Part shown: positions 19,453-25,493 of the stretch, piece by piece
Position numbering within the stretch: position 1 is the stretch's first letter
Layout: every line of letters starts with the position of its first letter
NCBI GenBank assembly: GCA_035566895.1
Contig: DATMQA010000134.1
Coordinates: 1-34,382 of the forward strand
DNA length: 34,382 nt
Origin: DATMQA01 sp035566895
Lineage (GTDB): Bacteria > Verrucomicrobiota > Verrucomicrobiia > Limisphaerales > UBA8199
Direction: 5' to 3'
Position numbers and translations under genes: made by a program
Notes under the pieces: model-generated
Database searches by the model: none
Told to the model about the DNA's origin: nothing
What the model saw: only the letters and a program-made list of their open reading frames with translations

Positions 19453-19578
19453 ATGAGAACTGTGAGCAGTCGGTCCGCTTCTAAAAAAAGAGGCTTTGGA
19501 TTCACCCTCGCGGAAGTCGTTATCGCGCTGGCAATCGCCGGCCTGCCCTATGCTGCGCAAGAAAATCCTCGTCGTTGA
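19453..19578 (+). pseudogene. Truncated prepilin N-terminus running into the response regulator gene
   Basis: An ATG at 19453 opens 41 codons. Residues 1-32 form a textbook type IV prepilin leader: basic leader with 'SKKRGFG', then 'FTLAEVVIALAIAGL', with Gly at the processing site and Glu at +5. The similarity stops there. The frame continues 'PYAAQENPRR' and ends at 19578, out of frame with the response regulator whose ATG lies inside it at 19550. This looks like the 5' remnant of a prepilin gene cut by a deletion or insertion. It could still be translated and act as a leader peptide. Confidence 0.7.
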
Positions 19579-19966
19579 CGACGACGCCGTTGTCCAAAGA
19601 GCGCTGTCGGTGAAATTACATGCTGCCGGCTATGACGTGCTGGTTGCGAACGATGGCGCGGAGGCGATGGGCTCCGTGCGCCAAAACCGGCCTGACCTCA
19701 TCCTGTTGGATGTCATTTTCCCGCCCGACGTCGCCCATGGGGGAGGTGTCTCCTGGGACGGCTTCCTCCTGCTGGCCTGGTTGCGGCGAATGGATGAAGC
19801 CAGGGATATCCCTGTGGTCATGATCAGCGGAGACGATTCGCCCGAACAAATCCAACGGGCGCGAGCCGCCGGGGCCAACGGGTTCTTCCCCAAGCCGATC
19901 AATTACGATGGCCTGGTCAATACGCTCGCTCAAATCCTGGGCGAGCCCGTTCCGCAGCCCGCCTGA
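19550..19966 (+). CDS. Single-domain response regulator with enlarged receiver loop
   Basis: The 138-residue receiver has 'ILVVDDDAVVQRAL' (acidic pocket), phospho-Asp in 'LILLDVIFPPDVAHGG', the switch Ser in 'VVMISGDD' and Lys in 'GFFPKPINYDG'. The stretch after the phospho-Asp is longer than in CheY-like proteins: 'FPPDVAHGGGVSWDGF' replaces the usual short 'MPxMDGF'. The gene at 23395 has the same insert, so the two are paralogues of one receiver subtype. ATG 19550 lies inside a truncated prepilin frame. It is convergent with the PilX-like gene of module A, so a link to pilus control is suggested by context only. There is no output domain. Confidence 0.88.
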   Translation: MLRKKILVVDDDAVVQRALSVKLHAAGYDVLVANDGAEAMGSVRQNRPDLILLDVIFPPDVAHGGGVSWDGFLLLAWLRRMDEARDIPVVMISGDDSPEQIQRARAAGANGFFPKPINYDGLVNTLAQILGEPVPQPA

Positions 19967-20090
19967 GCGCTTCACGGGAAACCTCCAGTTCCGCCTTCTT
20001 CTGAGACGAGATTAGGAGCCTGTAGTTGCTCGCACTCCTCACCCGCATTGTCAGATTCTCCCTAAAGTCCTCTCCTTACAGGCGGGCCTG

Positions 20091-21920
20091 TTAGAACCCC
20101 GCCACCACGTTCGTCGTAAAAGCCGCCGGGGTCCTCCAGTTGGAACGCACCAGCACGGTCAAACTCGGCGTGTGCGGTGGAAGTTTGTCAGAGTACTGAT
20201 AGTTCTGGTCCAACCCCCAATTGCGGTTGGGCGGGCTGTAGATGTCGTAAGTGGGCGCAATGCCTAGCCACAGACCCGTCGCCACCCGGCTATAGTACAT
20301 TGCCACCATCGAACCGTTATAGGTGAACGTGTAAGTCGTCCCGGAGGGACTCCAATCCTCCAGGAACCGAGGGAAATTCTCCACCCCGCCGCTGTCACTG
20401 GCCAGAGTGGTCGCCACGATCCCTGTTAGAAATGCCGCATTGACGGTGGTGTTGCCCGCTCTGCGGGAGCCGACCGTTAGCGCGCTGTTGGTGTCGTTCC
20501 AGTTGGTCGAGAGGACCGTGATCGCGTCCGCCGCAAAGGACGCCGGCAGCGTGCCGGTCGTGTTGGTTGTGCCCAGGGCGGAAGCCGGACAGTTGTAGTG
20601 GCCCTGGACATAGAGGGGGGAGGGAGTCGCCAGTGTCAGTCCCAGCGGCGGCAGCGTGCTGCCATTGATCACTCGCACGCCCGACTCGCTGAGCACGCCC
20701 AATGTCCGTTGATCCGCTATGTAGAGGGTGTTGACGTCGTGCAGCGGCAAAAAAGGACGCACCCGGGAGTTGGTCGCATTCCAAAGAATCAGCTTGCTGA
20801 CATCAAGCTGGATTGCCTGCACGGTCTTGCCTTCGCGTTTATTGAAGAACGAGGTGTTGGTCGAAAGGAAAATGGACAGCTCATTGGTGGGAATGGTAAC
20901 GCCGAACCAGTTCCATAGCCCGGTGGTCGCACGGATCGTGTTGTTGCTGACGATAATGACAAGGTCAGCCATGTTGTAGTAGCGCTGCTGACCCAGGCTG
21001 GAGCGTGGGTCTTCCAATAGAGGCGGAATGTCCAGCACCTGCTGCACAGCGGCGGGGCTGTTATTAGTGCCAATCGGGAGGTTGAGCGTGCTCGTTCCGC
21101 TGTCGTGGGCCCCACGATAAGTGGTTGCGCCGCCGAGGTTCGGGAACGGCCCCGCCGGGTTTGGCCCCTGGATGATGGTCCCGCTGGAAGTCACGTCATT
21201 ATTGAACGTGAGGGCCCCGGCGGGGTTCATGTAAATATCCGCGTTGCCATGGACCGGGCCCGTGATGTTCATGGGCGGCAACGGCGTGTATTCCATCACC
21301 ACATTGTAAAAGATGGCATATTGGAAAATCGGAATGCGCGTCAACTGGACGTCCTGGTAAATCGAGCCGACCACGCCGTCCAACGAGGTTTTCGACCGCG
21401 CATTCGACAGAATCCGAACCTGGTCTTGAAACGCCTTCAACGGCCCATACTGGCCGCCCATTATTGAAAAGCCGCTGAGGTGGTTGTATTGCACTTCGAC
21501 GTGGCCGGTTTCACCTGACAAATCCATGAAATCAAAGTTGCCCCATTCGCTGGCCTCCGTCGTGGACGGGATGTAAGTCCGGTAATAGCCCAGTTGCTGC
21601 CGGAGATAGCCGTCACCGTAATCGTGAAAGTCCTGGGTGATCCGCCCCAGCACCTTTTCCGTCGCCGCTTCCGCCGCGCCCAACGCCACGTAATAATCAT
21701 TGTTGCGGGCCGTGAGCCTGGTGTTGGCCGTGCTGTAAGCAAACAAACCGCTGACCAGCACGACGCTGGCCGCCACCAGCACCAGGACCAAAAGCAGCGC
21801 ATTGCCTTCTATGGTTCTCGGTCGGATGGGCAAGAGCGAGGGCGAGAAACAGGACGAGGACGACTGGAGAAGCCCAGTGAAGCGCGTTTGTTCAGGCGCG
21901 CGTGGAATTATTCGTTTCAT
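20091..21920 (-). CDS. PilX-like pilus assembly protein, module A
   Basis: The 609-residue protein has one N-terminal membrane helix, 'NALLLVLVLVAASVVLVSG', after a basic leader, followed by 'LTARNNDYYVALGAAEAATEKVL', the pattern of PilX N-terminal domains. The large remainder is Asn/Thr/Ser-rich and probably exposed on the cell surface or in the periplasm. A longer frame begins with TTG 21926, but ATG 21920, 2 nt after the PilW-like stop, is preferred. It is the last gene of a V-W-X minor-pilin operon and matches in place the 628-residue protein at 30348-32234. The processing site 'IEG/NALLL' lacks the usual Phe and Glu pattern. Minor pilins of this kind start pilus assembly or carry adhesive tips. 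Confidence 0.75.
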   Translation of the reverse strand: MKRIIPRAPEQTRFTGLLQSSSSCFSPSLLPIRPRTIEGNALLLVLVLVAASVVLVSGLFAYSTANTRLTARNNDYYVALGAAEAATEKVLGRITQDFHDYGDGYLRQQLGYYRTYIPSTTEASEWGNFDFMDLSGETGHVEVQYNHLSGFSIMGGQYGPLKAFQDQVRILSNARSKTSLDGVVGSIYQDVQLTRIPIFQYAIFYNVVMEYTPLPPMNITGPVHGNADIYMNPAGALTFNNDVTSSGTIIQGPNPAGPFPNLGGATTYRGAHDSGTSTLNLPIGTNNSPAAVQQVLDIPPLLEDPRSSLGQQRYYNMADLVIIVSNNTIRATTGLWNWFGVTIPTNELSIFLSTNTSFFNKREGKTVQAIQLDVSKLILWNATNSRVRPFLPLHDVNTLYIADQRTLGVLSESGVRVINGSTLPPLGLTLATPSPLYVQGHYNCPASALGTTNTTGTLPASFAADAITVLSTNWNDTNSALTVGSRRAGNTTVNAAFLTGIVATTLASDSGGVENFPRFLEDWSPSGTTYTFTYNGSMVAMYYSRVATGLWLGIAPTYDIYSPPNRNWGLDQNYQYSDKLPPHTPSLTVLVRSNWRTPAAFTTNVVAGF

Positions 21921-21922
21921 AT

Positions 21923-22609
21923 TCAAAGAATGCCGCGCCGCGTCACCCTGGCGCAGACCTGGTAGGCGTCCGTCAACCCCGGTGTTTTCGAGTTCCGGCA
22001 GACCTGCAATACCACGCTCATCACCGCGTTGTTCTGGCTGTTGGTCAGGATATTCCCGGCAAAGTCCTGCAAAGCGAATATCCCGTGGTTGGTCACTGCG
22101 GCCGCCGCCGCCGCCGAGTTAGTGCCCAGCAGCGGAACCCGTTGCAAGGTCGCCGAGCCCGCATCGTGAAAGTAATAAATGTACTGGCTGGTGTTGGTGG
22201 ACGGGAAAATCCGCAGCGCGTTCCCCGCCTGCGCGTTGGTGACTCCCGCCGGGTTGAAATTGGTCAGCGTCCCGGTACCCACCTGGAGCGAGTTGGCGCA
22301 ACGCACTTCCTCGATCAGGCGGCTGACGGTCTGCCGGTTGGATTGGACGTTCTGAATTTTCGGCAGGACGAATTGATTAAACTGCAGCCCGGCAAAATAG
22401 CAGGCCAGGACCCCAACCAGCACCAGGCTGAAGATGCTCATGGCTACCATCATCTCAGTCAACGTGTGGGCTGACTGCCCCGAGCAGCCTCGCAGCGGCA
22501 GCGCCAGGCGCACTCCCGCGCCGTTGAACCCACAGGCTCGCTGCTGCTGGGAACACCCGCGTTTCCCTCGTCGAACCGGCCCAATATTTGGAGATCCAAT
22601 TTGACTCAT
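21923..22609 (-). CDS. Prepilin-type N-methylation protein, PilW-like, module A
   Basis: This 228-residue minor-pilin candidate has a membrane helix 'MMVAMSIFSLVLVGVLACYF' preceded by 'SAHTLTE'. Compared with the usual G/FTLxE, the residue before the cut is Ala and +1 is His, while the +5 Glu is kept. The leader is very long (about 48 residues), basic and Cys-containing. The body has 'IQNVQSNRQTVSRLIEEVR', a typical alpha1 region, and a small beta domain. Start ATG 22609 has AAAGG just upstream, within a TTTAAC-type repeat. It lies between the PilV-like gene (42 nt gap) and the PilX-like gene. Whether the leader peptidase accepts this site is open. Confidence 0.72.
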   Translation of the reverse strand: MSQIGSPNIGPVRRGKRGCSQQQRACGFNGAGVRLALPLRGCSGQSAHTLTEMMVAMSIFSLVLVGVLACYFAGLQFNQFVLPKIQNVQSNRQTVSRLIEEVRCANSLQVGTGTLTNFNPAGVTNAQAGNALRIFPSTNTSQYIYYFHDAGSATLQRVPLLGTNSAAAAAAVTNHGIFALQDFAGNILTNSQNNAVMSVVLQVCRNSKTPGLTDAYQVCARVTRRGIL

Positions 22610-22610
22610 T

Positions 22611-22649
22611 TAACCTTTTTAACTTTTGTAACTCTGTAACCCTTGTAAC
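22611..22649. repeat. Degenerate 8-9 nt repeat (TAAC units)
   Basis: TAAC recurs at 22611, 22620, 22629, 22637 and 22646 in units such as TTTAACCTT, TTTAACTTT and TGTAACCCT. It fills the gap between the PilV-like and PilW-like genes, and its end supplies the AAGG in front of the PilW-like start on the minus strand. Confidence 0.6.
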
Positions 22650-22651
22650 AG

Positions 22652-23134
22652 CTACTGGTTGGCCGCCCGATACGTAAACACACTGTTGGTGAACAATCCT
22701 CGGCCCGGAAACCTCCAGGTGCAGTCCACCCGCACCATTTTCATTGGTGGATTGGATGAAATCGTCAGGATCTTCGTCGTATTCGTCGCATACATGACCG
22801 TGCTGCCGGCGGTGCCAGCCTCCAGAACCGTCACCTGAGCCGGGAAGTTACTGCTCACGAGTGCATCCGTCGGCGGAGACCCCCGCGGGTCGTATTTGGC
22901 TGCTCGGCACTGTTCCATCCCGCTCACCGCCATCATCTGGGCCGAAAGCGAATAGGCGGAGTATTCAGAGCGCACTGCCGCCTGGACGTAAACGCCGATC
23001 ATGCCAGCCAGGCTGATGGTGATGATTAAGATCGAGACTACTACTTCCGCGAGCGTGAAGGCCCCGCACCGGCAAACCCGGTCTTCCCCGGCTTCTCCGG
23101 CCCTCGCCCTTTGCGGTTTCGATACGATGCTCAT
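22652..23134 (-). CDS. Prepilin-type protein, PilV-like, module A
   Basis: The 160-residue protein has a leader of about 25 residues ending 'CRCGA', then 'FTLAEVVVSILIITISLAG', a clear class III prepilin helix with +5 Glu. Ala, not Gly, stands at the -1 position. The helix is followed by 'EYSAYSLSAQMMAVSGMEQCRAAKYDP', as in PilV-like minor pilins. ATG 23134 is the start. It is the first gene of the module A operon and is divergent from the response regulator at 23395. It probably takes part in a minor-pilin priming complex with the W- and X-like proteins. No sigma-54-like site was found upstream, unlike module B. Confidence 0.75.
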   Translation of the reverse strand: MSIVSKPQRARAGEAGEDRVCRCGAFTLAEVVVSILIITISLAGMIGVYVQAAVRSEYSAYSLSAQMMAVSGMEQCRAAKYDPRGSPPTDALVSSNFPAQVTVLEAGTAGSTVMYATNTTKILTISSNPPMKMVRVDCTWRFPGRGLFTNSVFTYRAANQ

Positions 23135-23394
23135 TTTCTCTTCGCCACTGGTAGCTCTAACAGTCCCTGCTCTAATAGCAGGACCGATACCCTTTCTGGA
23201 TTCTGTGGCCCCTGATACCGTCTCCGAGGCGCCGGTATCGAACCTGCTTGGTTATTTGCATGGTCACCCAGGGATTCCCCGGGAGCATTTCCCGGAAGGC
23301 GCCGGGGCGGGCTCCCGGAGCCGCCCCTGTAGCGCTTTCCCATCGCGTGTCTTACCTTTGGACAGAAGCAAATAAAAACGGAACACAATCGCTG
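23135..23394. promoter_or_regulatory. Divergent intergenic region with GC-rich inverted repeat
   Basis: This 260-nt gap separates the divergent PilV-like and response regulator genes. It contains the perfect 8-bp inverted repeat CCGGGAGC (23279-23286) / GCTCCCGG (23311-23318) with a 24-nt spacer. It may be an operator or a transcript hairpin. An 85-codon minus-strand frame here looks like noise. Confidence 0.4.
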
Positions 23395-23973
23395 ATGAAT
23401 GCAACCGCCTTACCGGCCCAGAGCACCAAACCGCTGAGTCCCTTGCGCCGGCTTTTTAGCCGAACGACCAAGGCCCCTCCTGTCCAGCAGCCTCCGCCGG
23501 TGCCCGTTGTGGAAACCGGCGTCCCCATTGCACCTCTGGGCAAGAAAGTCCTGATTGTCGATGACGACCCCGTCATCGTTCATACCACGGCTTTGAAGCT
23601 CAAATCTGCGGGCTATGACGCCCTCACGGCTAGAGACGCGTCCGAAGCGATCAGCGTCGTTCGCAAGCGCAAGCCGGACCTTATTCTGCTCGACGTGAGT
23701 TTTCCACCGGACGTTGCCCATGGCGGCGCGGTCGCTTGGGACGGGTTTCTCATCATGTCCTGGCTGCGGCGCATCGAAGACGCGCGGCGCATTCCGATCG
23801 TCATCATTACCGGCGGCGAACCGGCGAAATATAAGGAGCGTGCTCTCTCCAACGGCGCTGTGGGCTTCTTCCATAAACCTCTCGATCACGACGAACTGCT
23901 GTCCGTCATCCGCCGAACCCTGGACCAACCGGGCGTTGGACCGGGCATTCCGACGCAGGATTTCCAAATCTGA
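23395..23973 (+). CDS. Response regulator with Pro-rich N-terminus and enlarged receiver loop
   Basis: The 192 residues begin with a basic, Pro-rich segment of about 48 residues ('PPVQQPPPVPVVETG') and continue as a receiver: 'VLIVDDDPVIVHTTAL', phospho-Asp in 'LILLDVSFPPDVAHGG', switch Thr in 'IVIITGGE' and Lys in 'GFFHKPLDHDEL'. It shares with the protein at 19550 the long insert 'FPPDVAHGG.V.WDGF' after the phospho-Asp and the following 'WLRR'. ATG 23395 is chosen because the upstream open frame (from 23248) crosses the promoter region and has no family features. It is transcribed away from module A and faces the pilin gene at 24100. There is no output domain, and the partner kinase is not in the window. 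Confidence 0.88.
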   Translation: MNATALPAQSTKPLSPLRRLFSRTTKAPPVQQPPPVPVVETGVPIAPLGKKVLIVDDDPVIVHTTALKLKSAGYDALTARDASEAISVVRKRKPDLILLDVSFPPDVAHGGAVAWDGFLIMSWLRRIEDARRIPIVIITGGEPAKYKERALSNGAVGFFHKPLDHDELLSVIRRTLDQPGVGPGIPTQDFQI

Positions 23974-24040
23974 AGCCGCGGGGGACTTCTCCCGGGGCGA
24001 GGGTGTCCAAACCCCTTTCGCTCGCCCATTCATCGCGCGC

Positions 24041-24075
24041 AAAAACAAAAAAGGCTTGGGAGTGCTTCCCAAGCC
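24041..24075 (-). terminator. Rho-independent terminator of the first pilin gene
   Basis: On the minus strand a 9-bp stem (GGCTTGGGA / TCCCAAGCC, loop 5 nt, 24053-24075) is followed by TTTTTTGTTTTT. It lies 25 nt after the pilin stop. Confidence 0.85.
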
Positions 24076-24099
24076 CGTATGAATGAACAGAACAGGAAA

Positions 24100-24474
24100 C
24101 TAAGCCGAGGTATCAACCGGCAGGATGTGCGTGGAAGAAACCTTCTGGCACGTCGGCTTGTTGGTGACCCCGTTAAGGGTGTAGCTGTCCGAGAATTTCG
24201 TTCCGCCCGAGGGGCAGATGACGGAGTTCTTCAGGTAGGCCGAGATTTTACCGTAGCTGACGGTCGCGCTGGCCGCCTGTTTGTTCTCCAGCGCCCATTG
24301 CTGGGTCGCGCCGTCGATCTGACGGAGATTGTTGATGCAGGCGTTCATCTGCGACGTGGTGCGGGCGCGGACGAAGTTGGGGATGGCGATGGCCGCCAGC
24401 AGGCCGATGATGGCCACGACGATCATAATCTCCACCAACGTGAAACCTGCCTTGCGGGATGTTTTAGTTTTCAT
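24100..24474 (-). CDS. Type IV pilin-like protein (124 aa), copy 1
   Basis: This is a major-pilin or pseudopilin candidate. A short basic leader 'MKTKTSRKAG' precedes 'FTLVEIMIVVAIIGLLAA', with Gly at -1, Phe at +1 and Glu at +5, all canonical for prepilin peptidase and methylase. The body contains 'ACINNLRQIDGATQQWALEN' and two more Cys ('VICPSGG' and 'PTCQKV') that may form a disulfide loop. It is the same as the protein at 29695-30069 except for Lys4/Arg4. ATG 24474 is preferred over 24492 because it gives the normal leader. It has its own sigma-54-like promoter, a structured leader and a terminator, so it should be a single-gene unit. Confidence 0.92.
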   Translation of the reverse strand: MKTKTSRKAGFTLVEIMIVVAIIGLLAAIAIPNFVRARTTSQMNACINNLRQIDGATQQWALENKQAASATVSYGKISAYLKNSVICPSGGTKFSDSYTLNGVTNKPTCQKVSSTHILPVDTSA

Positions 24475-24512
24475 ACTTATTAGCACTGACATGCCTTTCT
24501 GTTGTTCGCGGC

Positions 24513-24569
24513 GTGAACTTGCTGCCGGCGGGTTAATTATGACTACGATAGTTCACTTATTGCCTGCAG
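24513..24569 (-). promoter_or_regulatory. Structured 5' leader with interlocking inverted repeats, copy 1
   Basis: Given on the plus strand, GTGAACT (24513-24519) pairs with AGTTCAC (24550-24556), and CTGCCGGC (24522-24529) pairs with GCCTGCAG (24562-24569) with one mismatch. The pairs interlock. In the minus-strand transcript they could form a pseudoknot or two alternative hairpins. It lies 39-95 nt upstream of the pilin start. Confidence 0.5.
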
Positions 24570-24585
24570 TAACCGCACTAAGAAT

Positions 24586-24604
24586 GAAGCAAATGCGGTG
24601 CCAG
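24586..24604 (-). promoter_or_regulatory. Sigma-54-like -24/-12 promoter of pilin copy 1
   Basis: The minus strand reads TGGCACCGCATTTGCT, with GG and GC separated by exactly 10 nt, against the consensus TGGCACG-N4-TTGCW. It is placed about 112-130 nt upstream of the ATG. It was read by eye and not tested against background. Confidence 0.6.
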
Positions 24605-24721
24605 CAGGCTCGTGCCGGCTGCCTTCTGACGGGAGCTCCCCCACGCTCTTGAGTAAAACTCTCAAAACTCACGGCAAAATGCGGGCGCCCGCGCAAGATA
24701 GGACCATGCGGGCAAGGAAGC

Positions 24722-24751
24722 CAAAAAATGGCTTGGGGACTTCTCCAAGCC
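24722..24751 (-). terminator. Rho-independent terminator after the pilin fragment
   Basis: On the minus strand GGCTTGG / CCAAGCC (24730-24751) forms a stem, followed by ATTTTTTGG. It lies directly behind the pilin 3' fragment and would end transcripts from the pilin at 24943-25317. Confidence 0.65.
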
Positions 24752-24773
24752 TAAGTGTCAACAAAGTGGGCAA

Positions 24774-24920
24774 CTACCGTGGCATATCGGCGGCCAGCAC
24801 GTGCGACTGGGGAACCCGCGTGGCACGTTCGCTTTGTTCGTCACCGTGCTCAGAAGATAGCTGTCGCCAAAGGTCGTGCCGCCGGCGGGGCAGAACTTTA
24901 GCCCTGAAAACTTGAAAACG
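24774..24920 (-). pseudogene. Pilin 3' fragment, frameshifted
   Basis: Directly behind the stop of the pilin at 24943-25317 the 3' part of a related pilin is repeated. A block at 24837-24894 is the same as 25004-25061 in all but one or two positions and encodes 'CPAGGTTFGDSYL'. Upstream, 'FKFSGLKF' still recalls 'SKISGYLRNSVI' with about five codons missing. Downstream a frame change is needed to read 'VPQSHVLAADMPR' and a stop at 24774-24776, matching 'VPASHVLQVETSN'. The helix-coding 5' half is absent. It may be decay after tandem duplication, or a silent donor segment. Confidence 0.7.
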
Positions 24921-24942
24921 GAACCTGCGAAAACCGCATCGT

Positions 24943-25317
24943 TCAATTTGAGGTTTCGACCTGCAACACGTGTGAAGCCGGGACCTGGAGGCATGTCGGT
25001 CTGTTCGTCACCGTGCTCACAAGATAGCTGTCGCCAAAGGTCGTGCCGCCGGCGGGGCAGATAACGGAGTTTCTGAGATATCCTGAAATCTTGGAGTAAC
25101 TCACTGCCGCGCTGGGCGCCTGTTTGTTTTCCAACGCCCATTGCTGGGTTGCCCCGTCAATTTGCCGCAGGTTATTGATACAGGCGTTCGTTTGTGACGT
25201 AGTGCGGGCCCGGACATAGTTCGGGAAGGCGATGGCCGCCAGCAGGCCGATAACCGCCACTACAATCATGAGCTCCAACAAAGTGAAGCCCGTCCGGGAT
25301 GACGTTCTTCTATTCAT
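24943..25317 (-). CDS. Type IV pilin-like protein (124 aa), divergent copy
   Basis: It is the same length as the two other pilins in the cluster. The leader 'MNRRTSSRTG' precedes 'FTLLELMIVVAVIGLLAA', a canonical class III signal with +5 Glu. The N-terminal half nearly matches the paralogues ('ACINNLRQIDGATQQWALEN'), while the C-terminal half differs ('SKISGYLRNSVICPAGGTTF', 'PTCLQVPASHVLQVETSN'). Two Cys remain in comparable places. ATG 25317 is chosen for the normal leader; the frame is open to 25488. A sigma-54-like element lies so close (25332-25350) that the untranslated leader would be only a few nucleotides. The gene follows the large HYR protein gene by 176 nt. It may be an alternative major pilin. 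Confidence 0.9.
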   Translation of the reverse strand: MNRRTSSRTGFTLLELMIVVAVIGLLAAIAFPNYVRARTTSQTNACINNLRQIDGATQQWALENKQAPSAAVSYSKISGYLRNSVICPAGGTTFGDSYLVSTVTNRPTCLQVPASHVLQVETSN

Positions 25318-25331
25318 ACATATTCTTGATT

Positions 25332-25350
25332 GAGCAGGCATAATGCCAAT
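25332..25350 (-). promoter_or_regulatory. Possible sigma-54-like element of the divergent pilin
   Basis: The minus strand reads TTGGCATTATGCCTGCT with GG-N10-GC spacing. The implied start of transcription lies only about 5 nt before the ATG, which lowers confidence. Confidence 0.4.
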
Positions 25351-25493
25351 CGCGCAGATGAAAAAGTGCTTCCGGCGCCGGCGGCCAGCCCCTGGCGAAG
25401 CCGTTAGCACTGAGGTGCTTGCGCGGGGAGCCAATTCCTCCGCCTGCTCAAGGTTCGCGCTCCGGTTTATGGTACATTTATCTCTCATATTCG

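Noticed and set aside
23131..23388. 85-codon minus-strand frame ending with an ATGA overlap at the PilV-like start
   Set aside because: The overlap is attractive, but the product is Arg/Pro/Gly-rich and lacks any motif, and the stretch contains the divergent promoter region and a GC-rich inverted repeat.
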